Shown here: positions 11,381 to 22,619 of the stretch, piece by piece
Layout of the letters: every line of letters starts with the position of its first letter
How positions within the stretch are numbered: position 1 is the stretch's first letter
Translations under genes and position numbers: made by a program
Origin: Papaver somniferum
Lineage: Eukaryota > Streptophyta > Magnoliopsida > Ranunculales > Papaveraceae
Length of the DNA stretch: 64,000 nucleotides
Direction: 5' to 3'
Assembly: GCF_003573695.1 (NCBI RefSeq)
Contig: NC_039365.1
Coordinates: 80,983,082 to 81,047,081, forward strand
Notes under the pieces: generated by a model
What the model saw: the letters and a program-made list of their open reading frames with translations, nothing else
What the model was told of the DNA's origin: nothing
Database searches by the model: none

Positions 11381-12895
11381 TGATAGACACATTTTTGTGT
11401 CTGAATTGTCCTCAGTGTCTCTATTGCTAGTGCTTGATTTTGTACTTATTATGGTTTTTTTTTTATGTTTGTGTAGGTGTTTTTGGAGAAATACATTTGT
11501 GTGGAAAAAGTTGCTCAAAAAGTGCTATTTGGACCCCTGGAGGACAATTGCTATACGGACCCCCATTTTTGCTAAGTGTCACCCACGACTATAGGTAGCC
11601 CATTCTTTTCCACAACACCCATTTTTGTCCATAGCACCCATCGTTCTCAAATTCAAACTTTCAAAATTGGCGGGAAACTTATGTTTATCACTGTCAAATT
11701 TCAATCAAGAATTTGGAGGTGTTATAGGGAGACTAAATGGCTAAAAATTTATGGAATTGTTCCTGGAACATATACAAAGCTATTACAAGTATTTTGATCG
11801 ATCAAATTTGGCTGAAGAATCCGTGAGAAGAAAACAGGGAAGCACGTGCATGAGAGGAACAGTTCACGGGATTGCATGAGTTTTGGAGAATTTAAACGTG
11901 TTTTTCTCATGTTTGATGACTCGAGCAACACTTTGGACCTTGACAAAGATAAATAAGGAGATTTTGCAGATGTAGAAACGCGTGAGAAGCTAAAACAGGG
12001 AAGAAAATATTCCCAGAATATTTTCTTTACTGCCCGAGTTCAATGAAGAATATTGAGAATTATGGCGTGATTAAATGAGGCTGAGGAGTATAAATAGATT
12101 GTTGGGATCATAGAGAAGGGGAAAGGAGAGTTTGGGGTCGAGAGGAGAGCTCAGGAGGCGTGAATCAAGAGTTTTCAGAACTCTGTTTCTGCTGCTGCAC
12201 CAAGAACACGAAGAACAAAAGACCACCAGAGGCAGTCGTTTATCAACAGTGACAACGACAGCCACACGAGGGTCACAGAGATACAACAACATCAGTTCCT
12301 TTTTGTCGTTCTTTGTAACAGTGTTTTGCAACAATTATAAACGTTGCAAACACCCGATTTTCATCATTTTCTCCATTTCATCATTTGTACACCTACTTTG
12401 AGCAATGAAACCAACTTTTGAGCGTGTTTCCAACATCATGATGAGCTAAACCCAATCCTTGGGGCTATGGAGGAAGCCGTTGTTTCGGTAAAAGTGATAT
12501 ATTTCTATTAATTAATTACAACAACTCTATTATGATTTTTGCATTGAACTAAAAATTGTTTATATGATTTTGATTAGTTAGGTGTATTTTCTCTTGATAG
12601 AATATGCTTGCTTTAGGGTTTTGATATTCTATGCTTGGATTAACATCTATTCTTTTGGAAATCTACATGTCCAGGCAATACTATTAGAATCAATTTGAAT
12701 GTTGAGTTGCATAATTATTGTTTTATTAAATCACTAATATCAACCAATGGTGGAATCCTATCCCCATTCTCTCCATAATTTTCACAACATCTTTTTAATT
12801 TAGTTCGCTATTTTTATTTATTCAAAAAATCTAAAAATCCGCTTTCACAAGTCTTGAACGAATCATATCACTACAACAACTTTGAAAACACATCA
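11381..12895 (+). repeat. 5' LTR of element A
   Basis: TGATAGACAC...ACACATCA. A TATA-like TATAAATAG is at about 12089. Open frames within it repeat in the 3' LTR and look non-coding. Confidence 0.92.
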
Positions 12896-12901
12896 AATTT
12901 T

Positions 12902-12917
12902 TGGCGCCGCCGACGCG
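12902..12917 (+). promoter_or_regulatory. Primer-binding site of element A (tRNA-Asp-like)
   Basis: TGGCGCCG, six bases after the 5' LTR, matches the start of the usual Athila tRNA-Asp site (TGGCGCCGTTGCC); the following bases differ. Element B has the identical sequence at 25904. Confidence 0.75.
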
Positions 12918-13234
12918 GACTTTTCTTTAGGCTAGAGTTTTTAGATTTTTTTTTCTTAGGTTTGTATATTATTTGTTCTTCTTTACGTTTTTGGGTTTTT
13001 GTCTTTTTCTTATAGAATTCGGAATTTGGAGTGAAAGAAAATTTTTCCAAAGCTTTTGGTGAATACTTAAAGACTTCGAGTGAAAGGAAAAGCGAAAGGA
13101 GCGAAAGAACAAGATTTTTTTATTTTATAAAAAAGAGAGACATTTTTATTTTTGTAGATTTTTATTTTCTTAGACTTTCTTTTTCTTTTGCACTTTATAT
13201 TTTTGGACTTTGGACTTTAAATTTTGGGACATTA

Positions 13235-14010
13235 TTTTTTTAAACCCTACGGAAGGGTGGTTTAAATATAAACTGTTTGCAGAGAAGGACGGTGATTAAA
13301 ATATCACCTCGGCCCCTCGGGTTCGTACATGATATAGGAGTCGTGGCCCGAGTCGACTACAAAGGTTCATCCCCCGTCTGGTACGGGAGGTAAGTTTGTC
13401 GAAACACTCGTGAATCCCCTGTCAGCGAGTTACTGTCTTCCTTCGTATGCATATATGTTGAGGACTTGAAAACGGCTGCTTTAATTTCCTAGTAAAGGGC
13501 AAGGACTGGCCATATAAGATAAGGGTTCGGATTTCATCACCGTTCTCTTCTTTCCCGCCTTAGGAAAACGACACCAAACGCGAACCTAAGCCTAAAATTT
13601 TGACCAGAATGAGACCGATAGGGTAACGAGCTTAACAGGAAAGTCATTCGAAAAATATTGGTTACTATTTTAAGCATACTTTTAAGTTCTTGACGGTTTC
13701 TGTATGTTGAATGTGTGACTGAGCCGCCTTGTAATACCGGTGAGGCCTTGGGTATCAAAGCTCCACCGAGCTTCCCTCGCCTCTATTCAACTTACTTTGA
13801 CTCGGATTGATTCCAGAGGGGTTTTCTTAAATTGTAACGAATTCCCGTTCGAAGGATTAGAAGCTGGTCTAGACACAATCTAAGTGGAGCCATCATGCTT
13901 TTTGTTTGCTAGAAATCAGTAGGTTTGTTGTGGTGGAGTCAGCCTTGTTTGTGTTTGTATAGAACATCACTTCCTTTTTAGGACTTTTCTTTTTGATTTT
14001 GTTTTTCTAG
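13235..14010 (+). promoter_or_regulatory. Conserved untranslated leader with candidate intron
   Basis: The block 13240-13435 (containing ATATAAACTGTTTGCAG, CGGCCCCTCGGGTTCGTACA and AAAGGTTCATC) is closely matched in element B at 26229-26420, although the two elements share no coding sequence. It ends in a consensus splice donor (GGGAG|GTAAGT, GT at 13390). A pyrimidine-rich tract ending TTTTTCTAG at 14010 could be the acceptor before gag. A packaging or dimerisation role is inferred from conservation alone. Confidence 0.5.
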
Positions 14011-14068
14011 TGTATGCCCGAAGTTTTTAAACGGGCTTGGAAAAGAAACACTCTAGGCCGTTTGATTA

Positions 14069-15196
14069 GTGACAAACCTAGTAGTTTTTTCTTGTGAAGG
14101 CGGGGAGCTCGAAGACTCTTCTTTTGAGAGCCCCGTTTTTGGAAACTTCAGTTTTGAAAATCTGTCTCTTCGTGAGGTAAGTACCCCTAGTACTCCTAGT
14201 CCTTTGGTAGTGCCAGAAATGGCAACTTTGAAAGCTTTTCTAAACCCAACTAGGACCTCTCGTCCGTCTTGTATCAAGTTAGCTGAAACCGAGACAAATT
14301 ATGAACTAAAACCTGGGACTTTACAGATGCTCCCAATGTTTTTAGGGAAGGAGAATGAGAACCCCTATTTTCATGTTAGGGAATTTGAGGAAGTTTGTAG
14401 TACTCTGAAAATTAAAAACCTAAGTGATGATGCGTTGAAACTTAGGTTATTCCCCTTTTCCTTAAAAGATAAAGCCAAATCTTGGTTGTATAGTTTGGAC
14501 TCTGAGTCAATTGAAACCTATGACCAACTTACTTCTGCCTTTATACATAATTTTTTCCCAAGGCATAAAACATCGTCTATTAGGACACAAATATGTACTT
14601 TTGCCCAACAAGAGGGAGAATCTTTATATAGGTACTTAGAAAAGTTCAATGACTTGATATCTCAATGTCCTCATCATGGTTTGGAGAAGGTTAGATTAGT
14701 TCAGATCCTCTACGAGGGTTTAGATAATTCAACAACCATGGTTGAGTCTTTACGCACAGGTGGGTTTGAGAATAAAACTGTTGATGAAGCGATGATATTT
14801 TTGAATGAAATCGCCGATAAGACCCAACAATGGGAAAATAGTAGGGAACCCCAGAAAACAATTCTTCTAAGTAGAGGAAATGTTAATAGGGTAGAAGGAT
14901 CTCATGAGTCAGATGCCAAAATAGCAGATATAGCCAAAAGGTTAGAAGCCTTAGAATTAGGTCATTCTAGTGGTAGTAGTGGAAGAAATGAGCCTTTTTG
15001 GGAAGCCCATGTTGTTGAAGAGCAAGCCAATGCTCTTTATAACAATACTAGGTTTGATAACCGACAGAAGTTTGACCCATATTCAGAAACCTATAACCAT
15101 GGCTGGAGAAACCATCCAAACCTTTCTTGGTCCAAGGGCCAGAATCAAGGTCAGTCTAGTAATACTCAGGTTCCCCCCAGGTTTTGGCTATACTAA
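14069..15196 (+). CDS. gag: Athila gag (nucleocapsid polyprotein)
   Basis: A 375-codon frame. The first 60 residues are low in similarity to anything I know. Residues about 90-230 form the retrotransposon Gag domain (PMFLGKENENPYFHVREFEE, LFPFSLKDKAKSWLYSL, FFPRHKTSSIRTQI, ESLYRYLEKFNDLISQCPHH). The C-terminal part is polar and Asn-rich. The first Met after the predicted leader acceptor was taken as start. The frame ends at 15196, where protease-region sequence continues in another frame, so a small indel near 15180 separates gag from pol. Gag would form the particle that packages element RNA. It is the longest intact part of element A. Confidence 0.85.
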   Translation: MTNLVVFSCEGGELEDSSFESPVFGNFSFENLSLREVSTPSTPSPLVVPEMATLKAFLNPTRTSRPSCIKLAETETNYELKPGTLQMLPMFLGKENENPYFHVREFEEVCSTLKIKNLSDDALKLRLFPFSLKDKAKSWLYSLDSESIETYDQLTSAFIHNFFPRHKTSSIRTQICTFAQQEGESLYRYLEKFNDLISQCPHHGLEKVRLVQILYEGLDNSTTMVESLRTGGFENKTVDEAMIFLNEIADKTQQWENSREPQKTILLSRGNVNRVEGSHESDAKIADIAKRLEALELGHSSGSSGRNEPFWEAHVVEEQANALYNNTRFDNRQKFDPYSETYNHGWRNHPNLSWSKGQNQGQSSNTQVPPRFWLY

Positions 15197-16580
15197 AAAT
15201 CCTTCAGCTCCGGCACAATTTCAGAACCCTTCGGATAAGAAGATTATGAGTTTAGAAGAGTCTCTTGCTTTGTTAACTCGTAACATTGTGCAGTTTCAGC
15301 AATCTGTTGCTCAAGGTTTAGAAGAAAATAAGAGAATAGGTCAAGCTAACTCTCAGGCTATTTCCGAGTTGAAAACCCAGGTTAGTCAGATAAATGAGTC
15401 TTTAAGAGAAAGAGGTAAGTTTCCTAGTCAGACTCAACCCAACCCTAGAGGAATTAATGAAATAGGTGAAAGACCATATGATCATGTAAATGCTATTAAA
15501 ACCCTTAGGAGTGGTAGAGTGATAGACAACAAGGTTTCCATGCCTGATAGTGAACATGTTGTAGTTCACCCTTCTGAACCAGAAACTGAGGAGAATGATA
15601 GAGTCTCTAAAGAGACCAATGAGGGTCATATTGAGCCCGACTTTGTCCCTAGAGCCCCATTCCCACAACTGCTAGTTCCAACTAAGAGGGAGTCCAATTT
15701 TAATGATATATTGGAGGTTTTTAAGCAGGTAAATATCAACCTTCCACTACTAGATGCAATTAAGCAGATTCCCTCTTATGCCAAGTTTCTCAAGGATATG
15801 TGTACGCGAAAGCGAAAGATTAATGTCCAGAATAAAGCCTTTCTAGCTAGTCAGGTGAGTTCTATTATTCAGAATACCACTACTCCTAAGTATAAAGACC
15901 CAGGGTCCCCTACCATTTCTTGCACAATAGGTAAATACCGTGTTGAGAAAGCGTTGCTTGACTTAGGAGCTAGTGTGAACTTACTACCATATCATGTGTA
16001 CCTTAAGCTAGGACTTGGTGAGATGAAACCTACCCAGATGACACTTCAGTTAGCTGATAGGTCCGTTAAAATTCCTCGTGGTGTGATCGAGGATGTTCTC
16101 ATAGAGGTTGACAAGTTTATTTATCCAGTGGATTTTGTTATCCTAGATACCCAACCTGTCCCTGACCCAGAGAACCAGATACCGGTAATTTTAGGTCGCC
16201 CGTTTTTAGCTACATCCAATGCGATCATTAACTGTCGAAATGGTATTATGAAATTGTCTTTTGGTAATATGACTATTGAGCTGAACATTTTTAATATTAG
16301 TAAGCTACCCTCTGAACTAGATGACTCGAACATAGAAGAGGTGAACATGATAGGAACATTAGTCGAGGAGTCATTACCAAACACTTTGTTAGAAGATCCA
16401 TTAGAGAAATGCCTAGCTCACTTTGGGATTGATTTTGATGATGATAATGTGATTAATGAGGTGAATGCTTTGTTAGATTCAACCCCTTTGTTAGATACTA
16501 GTAATGGATGGAAACCTAAAGTCGAACCACTACCAGTTTCTAAGTCTACCCTAGTTCCTTCGAAGAGCCTCCTAAGTTGG
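15190..16580 (+). pseudogene. pol: Athila gag C-terminus and aspartic protease region
   Basis: Continues gag in a shifted frame. It carries a Gln-rich linker and the motif ALLDLGASVNLLPYHVYLKL (around 15950-16005), the Athila version of the aspartic-protease active site, followed by the flap-like LADRSVKIPRGVIEDVL and VILGRPFLATSNAIINC near the protease end. Acidic linker sequence then leads to a second frame change at about 16560, after which the RT frame starts. The protease normally processes the Gag-Pol polyprotein. Confidence 0.82.
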
Positions 16581-18268
16581 ACCTAAAACCATTGCCAGAT
16601 TCCCTGAAATATAGGTTTTTAGGCCCGTCTGAGACTTTACCTGTGATTATTTCTTCCGTCTTGGATAGTGACCAGGAAAGTAGGCTAGTAACCGTCCTTC
16701 AAAACAACAAGGAAGCTTTAGGGTGGACCATAGCTGACATTAAGGGTATAAGTCCCACTGTTTGTATGCATCAGATCTATTTAGAGAGTGATACCAAACC
16801 TTCTAGGGAGATGCAACGTCGACTAAACCCTAATATGAAAGAGGTAGTTCGAAACGAGGTCCTTAAGTTGTTAGATGCAGGCATTATCTACCCCATTTCA
16901 GACAGTAAGTGGGTCAGCCCCGTTCAGGTTGTACCCAAGAAATCCGGTATTACTGTAGTCCAGAATGATAACAATGAGTTAATCCCGACCCGAGTGACCA
17001 CGAGTTGGCGTGTTTGTATTGACTATAGGAAATTGAACAAGGTCATTAGGAAGGACCACTTTCCCCTTCCCTTCATCGACCAGATGCTAGAGAGATTAGC
17101 TGGACATAGTCACTATTGCTTTTTAGATGGCTACTCTGGATATAATCAGATCGTTATTGCCCCAAAAGACCAGGAGAAAACCACTTTTACCTGTCCCTTT
17201 GGTACCTTTGCGTATAGACGCATGCCTTTAGGGCTTTGTAATGCCCCTGCGACTTTTCAGCGTTGCATGATGAGCATATTTTCTGACATGGTAGAACGGT
17301 TCTTAGAGGTCTTTATGGATGATTTTTCAGTGTTTGGTTCGTCTTTCGATGAGTGCTTGCATCATTTGTCACTAGTGTTGACTAGGTGTAAGGAAAAAAA
17401 TTTAGTGCTTAATTGGGAGAAATGTCACTTCATGGTTCGTTCAGGAATTGTTTTAGGGCATATCGTATCTTCTAAGGGTATAGAGGTAGATAAAGCCAAA
17501 GTTGGCCTTATTAAGACTTTACAGGTCCCAAAACCCGTAAGAGATATTAGGTCATTCTTATGGCATGCAGGTTTTTATCGTCGATTCATTAAGGATTTTA
17601 GCCTAATTTCTAGACCTCTTTGCAATTTTCTTGCAAAAGATGTTAATTTTGTCTTTGATGATGCTTGTTTATAGGATTTTGAGAAGCTTAAGAATTTACT
17701 CACTACCGCCCCCATAGTCCAGGCATCCAAATGGAACCTACCCTTTGAGATCATGTGTGATGCTTCAGATTATGTTATTGGTGTTGTGCTAGGTCAGCGA
17801 GAAAACAAATTACTTCATGTGATTTACTATGCTAGCAAAACTCTGAATGATGCCCAGTTGAACTATACCACTACCGAGAAGGAACTGTTAGCCATTGTGT
17901 TTGCCTTAGACAAGTTTAGACCCTATCTCTTAGGTTCTAAGATCATCATATATATTGATCATGCTGCTTTGAAATATCTTTTGTCTAAGAAGGATACAAA
18001 ACCTAGATTGATTAGGTGGATCCTTTTGTTGCAAGAGTTTTCTCCAGACATTAAAGACAAAAAGGGTGCCGAAAATGTTGTAGCAGACCACTTGTCTAGG
18101 CTAGTTGTTAGTTCCCCTGATGATTCCCTTCCTATTAGGGATAGCTTTCCTGATGAACAATTGTTCTTTGTTGCCCAATTACCTTGGTATGCGAATATAG
18201 TGAACTATCTTGTTACTGGTCGAATGCCCCAACATTGGGGTAATAACAAGATCGTTCTAGGTTTTTAG
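16577..18268 (+). pseudogene. pol: Athila reverse transcriptase and RNase H
   Basis: RT motifs are clear: WRVCIDYRKLNKVIRKDHFP (near 17010-17060), CPFGTFAYRRMPLGLCNAPA (near 17190-17250) and the catalytic box FMDDF near 17315, the Athila form of YVDD. An in-frame TAG at 17672-17674 interrupts the thumb region. RNase H follows in the same frame ([17 protein letters not shown], then [19 protein letters not shown] and the late motif [11 protein letters not shown] near 18070-18105). The frame closes at 18268 and the integrase resumes in another, so a third indel lies there. Confidence 0.88.
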
Positions 18269-19479
18269 CTGAGGTTAAGCACTTCTTTTGGGATGATCCT
18301 TATTTGTTTAAGTATTGTCCAGACCAGATTATTAGGAGATGTATACCTGAAAGTGACCAGTCCAGTATTATTTCCTTTTGTCATGATCATGCTTGTGGGG
18401 GTCACTTTAGTGCTAAGAAAACTGCTGCTAAGATATTGCAGTGTGGATTCTATTGGCCTTCGTTGTTTAAAGACTCCCACAGTTACTATGTGGCTTGTGA
18501 ACGTTGCCAGAAATTAGGAACCATTTCTCGTAGGAACATGATTCCCTTGAACCCTATTTTAGTTGTGGAGGTATTTGACGTGTGGGGTATTGACTTTATG
18601 GGTTCGTTTCCTAATTCTTTTGGTAAGTTATACATCCTTGTCGCTGTAGACTATGTCTCTAAGTGGATTGAGGCGGCTGCGTGTAAAACCAATGACCATA
18701 GGGTTGTGATTGAGTACTTGAAAAATAATATACTTACACGTTTTGGTACACCGCGAGCTATAATTAGTGATGGAGGGTCGAACTTTTGTAATGGACCTTT
18801 TAGGCTTTTGATGAAGAAATATGGTATTACACATAAGGTAGATACCCCGTATCATCCATAGACTAGTGGTCAGGTAGAAGTTTCCAATAGGGAGATAAAA
18901 CGTATATTAGAGAAAACAGTTAATCCTAATCGGAAAGACTGGTCGTCTAGGCTTACTGATGCCTTATGGGCTTACCGTACTGCGCTTAAGACCCCCATTG
19001 GAATGTCACCTTATAGACTTGTGTATGGAAAGGCATGTCACTTACGTGTTGAGTTAGAACATAGAGCTTATTGGGATGTTAAGCAGCTAAATTTTTCACT
19101 TGACAAGGCAGGAGCCCATAGGAAACTCCAGCTCAATAAGTTGGAAGAGATTTGTAGAGATGCATACGATAGTGCTAAGGAGTATAAGAACAAAATGAAA
19201 CTTGTGCATGATAGAAATATTTTAAGAAAGTCATTATCTCCAGGTCAAAAAGTTCTTCTGTATGATACCCGCTTGCATATTTTCCCTGTGAAGTTACGTT
19301 CTCGGTGGACGGGTCATTTTATTGTTCGCACTGTCTTTCCTCATGGAGTTGTTGAGATCGAGACACCGGATGGTAGTAGTTCTTCGAAGGTTAACGGTCA
19401 GAGATTGAAACCCTTTTTAGAGCCCTTTCCTACAGGTGATATTGAGGAGGTCCCTCTGGAGGACCTTGTTTACCCTTGA
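18269..19479 (+). pseudogene. pol: Athila integrase
   Basis: The N-terminal HHCC zinc finger is visible as HDHACGGHF...CERCQKLG (around 18385-18515). The core has DVWGIDFMG, then [19 protein letters not shown], and after an in-frame TAG at 18859 continues with [17 protein letters not shown]. The C-terminal part has the GPF/Y-like [12 protein letters not shown] region and ends at 19479 without a chromodomain. The enzyme would join element cDNA to chromosomal DNA; this copy is broken by the stop and by the frame change at its start. Confidence 0.88.
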
Positions 19480-19986
19480 TTGACCATCGAGGCGATTGTA
19501 TGTTGTTGTATATTAGTTTTTGATTTCTCTCTTCACCCAGGTACTATCTTTCCAACTTCTCTATTTACTAATTCCTCATGTTACTTTACTGTTTGGTATT
19601 GCTCTTTCATTAGAAACATTGAGGACAGTGTTAGATTTAAGTTTGGGGGTGGGGAAGAAACTTTTTGTTAGCTTTTAGTTGCAATAAATAAACTCCAGAG
19701 CCTAGAAATTTATGCTTATTAAGGTTGGCACTAACCAATCTAAGTGGATGGGAACATCTTGGTTGTAGGAGTTGAGGAACCAATCTGATTAGATGGAAAC
19801 ATCTAAAGAGTCTATTCATAAAAGCACATAGCTCAGGTGTTAGAATTAAAAAAAAAAAAAAACATGGTAGTTTCGCCATATCTCGCTGAATCCTAATCCT
19901 TCTGTTTTTATTTTTTTTAAGTGATTTGGTGGGGCACACGATTCAAGTTGTTACCTTTGCTAGGGTGGAATATATTGATTGAGATA

Positions 19987-20022
<36 letters not shown>

Positions 20023-20490
20023 CCAGACCATTAGACCAACCGGAATAAATTCCATAAAGTCGACCATTGGTGCCCTTGTATATGCCAGTTGTGTTGACCT
20101 AGAGTTAGGTTTATCGACCACTGGTCCCCTTGTATATGTCAGTTGTGTTGATATTAGTCAGACCGGTATCTCAGTCCATTAGGATAGGTTCATCTTGGCA
20201 GAGGCCTTCAGACAGATATGGGAAACACCGTTCACTTTTAACCATCTCTTTATCCATCTTCTTAATCTTTCTATGTGATTGGTTGACTCCGGTTATGATG
20301 TACAGAAACTATCTGATTAGAGCTCTGTCACTTATATATGAATTTTAGTATGCTGAGTGCAAACTCGTGTACAACAATTGGAATTTCGCATCAGGGTACT
20401 TCCTCCTGTAGTCAATGAGAGCATGCCAACCAAGGAGATTCTTTAGTGCCTTCCAAGGTTCTGCCTAGATAGCTAGGGTCTGGAGTACTG

Positions 20491-20587
20491 GTTTTGTGGG
20501 TACACCTCTGGTAAACCCTCCGGAGACAACACTCCGCCGCTAGGGCCACCTAGCGGTTTAACGGCTTGTTGCACGTGCTAAGTGTAG
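20491..20587 (+). ncRNA. Multi-hairpin conserved RNA block, copy 1
   Basis: Predicted consecutive hairpins: CGGAG-ACAACA-CTCCG (20521-20536), CCGCTAG-GGCCAC-CTAGCGG (20537-20556) and TGCAC-GTGCTAA-GTGTA (20570-20586, one G-U pair). Loops are conserved in the copies at about 29107 and 54295 while stems change in compensating ways. No family I can name. It lies 60 bases upstream of the 3' LTR. Confidence 0.5.
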
Positions 20588-20631
20588 TCTTTTTTATTTT
20601 CTAGATTAAATTTGCTCGAGGACTAGGAAAT

Positions 20632-20649
20632 AATAAGTTTGGGGGTATT
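20632..20649 (+). promoter_or_regulatory. Polypurine tract of element A
   Basis: AAGTTTGGGGGTATT abuts the 3' LTR. It is the typical Athila tract. Confidence 0.8.
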
Positions 20650-22144
20650 TGATAGACACATTTTTGTGTCTGAATTGTCCTCAGTGTCTCTATTGCTAGT
20701 GCTTGATTTTGTACTTATTATGGGTTTTTTTATGTTTGTGTAGGTGTTTTTGGAGAAATACACTTGTGTGGAAAAAGTTGCTTAAAAAGTGCTATTTGGA
20801 CCCCTGGAGGACAATTACTATACGGACCCCCATCTTTGCTAAGTGTCACCCACGACTATATGTAGCCCATTTTTGTCCACAGCACCCATCGTTCTCAAAT
20901 TCAAATTTTCAAAATTGGCGGGAAACTTATGTTTATCACTGTCAAATTTCAATCAAGAATTTGGAGGTGTTATAAGGAGACTAAATGCCTGAAATTTTAT
21001 GGAATTGTTCCTGGGACATATGCAAAGCTATTAAAAGTGTTTTGGTCGATCAAATTTGGCTGAAAAATCCGTGAGAAGAAAACATGGCAGCACGTGCATG
21101 AGAGGAACACTTCACGGGATTGCATGAGGTTTGGAGAATTTAAATGTGTTCTGCTCATGTTTGATGACTCGAGCAACACTTTGGACCTTGACAAAGATAA
21201 ATAAGGAGATTTTGCAGATGTAGAAATGCGTGAGAAGCTAAAACAGGGAAGAAAATATTCCCAGAATATTTTCTTTACTGCCCGAGTTCAATGAAGAATA
21301 TTGAGAATTATGGCGTGATTAAATGAGGCTGAGGAGTATAAATAGATTGTTGGGATCATAGAGAAGGGGGAAGGAGAGTTTGGGGTCGAGAGGAGAGCTC
21401 AGGAGGCGTGAATCAAGAGTTTTCAGAACTCTGTTTCTGCTGCTGCACCAAGAACACGAAGAACAAAAGACCACCAGAGGCAGTCGTTTATCAACAGTGA
21501 CAACGACAGCCACACGAGAGTCGCAGAGATACAACAACATCAGTTCCTTTTTGTTGTTCTTTGTAACAGTGTTTTGAAACAATTATAAACGTTGCAAACA
21601 CCCGATTTTCATCATTTTCTCCATTTCATCATTTGTACACCTACTTTGAGCAATGAAATCAACTTTTGAGCGTGTTTCCAACATCATGATGAGCTAAACC
21701 CAATCCTTTGGACTATGGAGGAAGCCGTTGTTTCGGTAAAAGTGATATATTTCTATTAATTAATTACAAACAACTCTATTATGATTTTTGCATTGAACTA
21801 AAAATTGTTTATATGATTTTGATTAGTTAGGTGTATTTTCTCTTGATAAAATATGCTTGCTTTAGGGTTTTGATATTCGATGCTTGGATTAACATCTATT
21901 CTTTTGGAAATCTACATGTCTAGGCAATACTATTAGAATCAATTTGAATGTTGAGTTGCATAATTATTATTTTATTAAATCACTAATATCAACCAATGGT
22001 GGAATCCTAGCCCCATTCTCTCCATAATTTTCACAACATCTTTTTAATTTAGTTCGCTATTTTTGTTTATCAAAAAAATCTAAAAATCCGCTTTCACAAG
22101 TCTTGAACGAATCATATCACTACAACAACTTTGAAAACACATCA
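20650..22144 (+). repeat. 3' LTR of element A
   Basis: TGATAGACAC...ACACATCA, collinear with the 5' LTR. It lacks a short segment around the repeated CCCATT...GTCCA (about 20865) and has scattered substitutions. Confidence 0.92.
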
Positions 22145-22619
22145 AGTAGCAAAATCTGATATATTATGTGGAGATGTCGCTGGATGCTTAGTATTTATAT
22201 CAAATCTGACGGCTCAGGATAGAAACGGGTTTGGGTATTAGATCTTGGGTTTTATCTCTTGGAAGATCTTCTTCTAGGCCCATATCTTCTTCAAAGCTAA
22301 TATCTCAAGCCCACTCCTAGTTTTGGGTCTTGAAAACAACATTCTTCACTTGCGGATGGGGTGCAAACAACATTCTTCACTTCCTTCTAGCGGGAGCTTT
22401 GTTGTTTCTTTTCCATTGTCACCAATTCTCTACTATTTTGGCTTCTCCTTCATCCAAGCTTTATTTGATACCTAAGAACACAAAGTTAATTAGTAAAAGT
22501 ATTTATTCTTGAAAACAATGAAAATACAATATTTGGGATAATATATGATTTTAAAGCGTAAAAGATGAGTTAGATGCCAGGAAAAAGATGTAGAAATACG
22601 CACTATTTGGCACTCATCA
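22145..22619. repeat. gypsy-type LTR, right part
   Basis: Continuation of the LTR begun at 9982, resuming after element A with the duplicated AGTAG. It ends in TTTGGCACTCATCA at 22619. LINE coding sequence restarts at the next base. Confidence 0.65.

Larger units (their letters stand above)
19480..20649 (+). other. 3' non-coding region of element A
   Basis: No env-like ORF is present. Blocks shared with element B include AACTCCAGAGCCTAGAAATT (19690), ATTTAAGTTTGGGGGT (19635), the pair of segments around GTCGACCA(T/C)TGG, and a homopolymer or dinucleotide run at the same place (A-run 19988-20020 here, AG-run in B). The segment ends with the multi-hairpin block and the purine tract. Conservation without coding suggests a structural or packaging function. 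Confidence 0.6.
11381..22144 (+). mobile_element. Athila-type Ty3/gypsy retrotransposon (element A)
   Basis: About 10.8 kb with 1.5-kb LTRs (11381-12895, 20650-22144), a tRNA-Asp-like primer-binding site, gag, protease, reverse transcriptase, RNase H and integrase in gypsy order, a long 3' non-coding region and a G-rich purine tract. The flanking five bases AGTGG and AGTAG are a one-mismatch target duplication, so it inserted into the LTR at 9982. The integrase lacks a chromodomain and the Gag and RT are Athila-like. The LTRs look about 97-98% identical by eye. Three frame changes and two stops make pol non-functional. Confidence 0.93.

Noticed and set aside
11364..12401. Open frames inside the 5' LTR of element A, mirrored at 20703-21582
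   Set aside because: Duplicated with the LTR on both strands, no conserved protein content; treated as non-coding.
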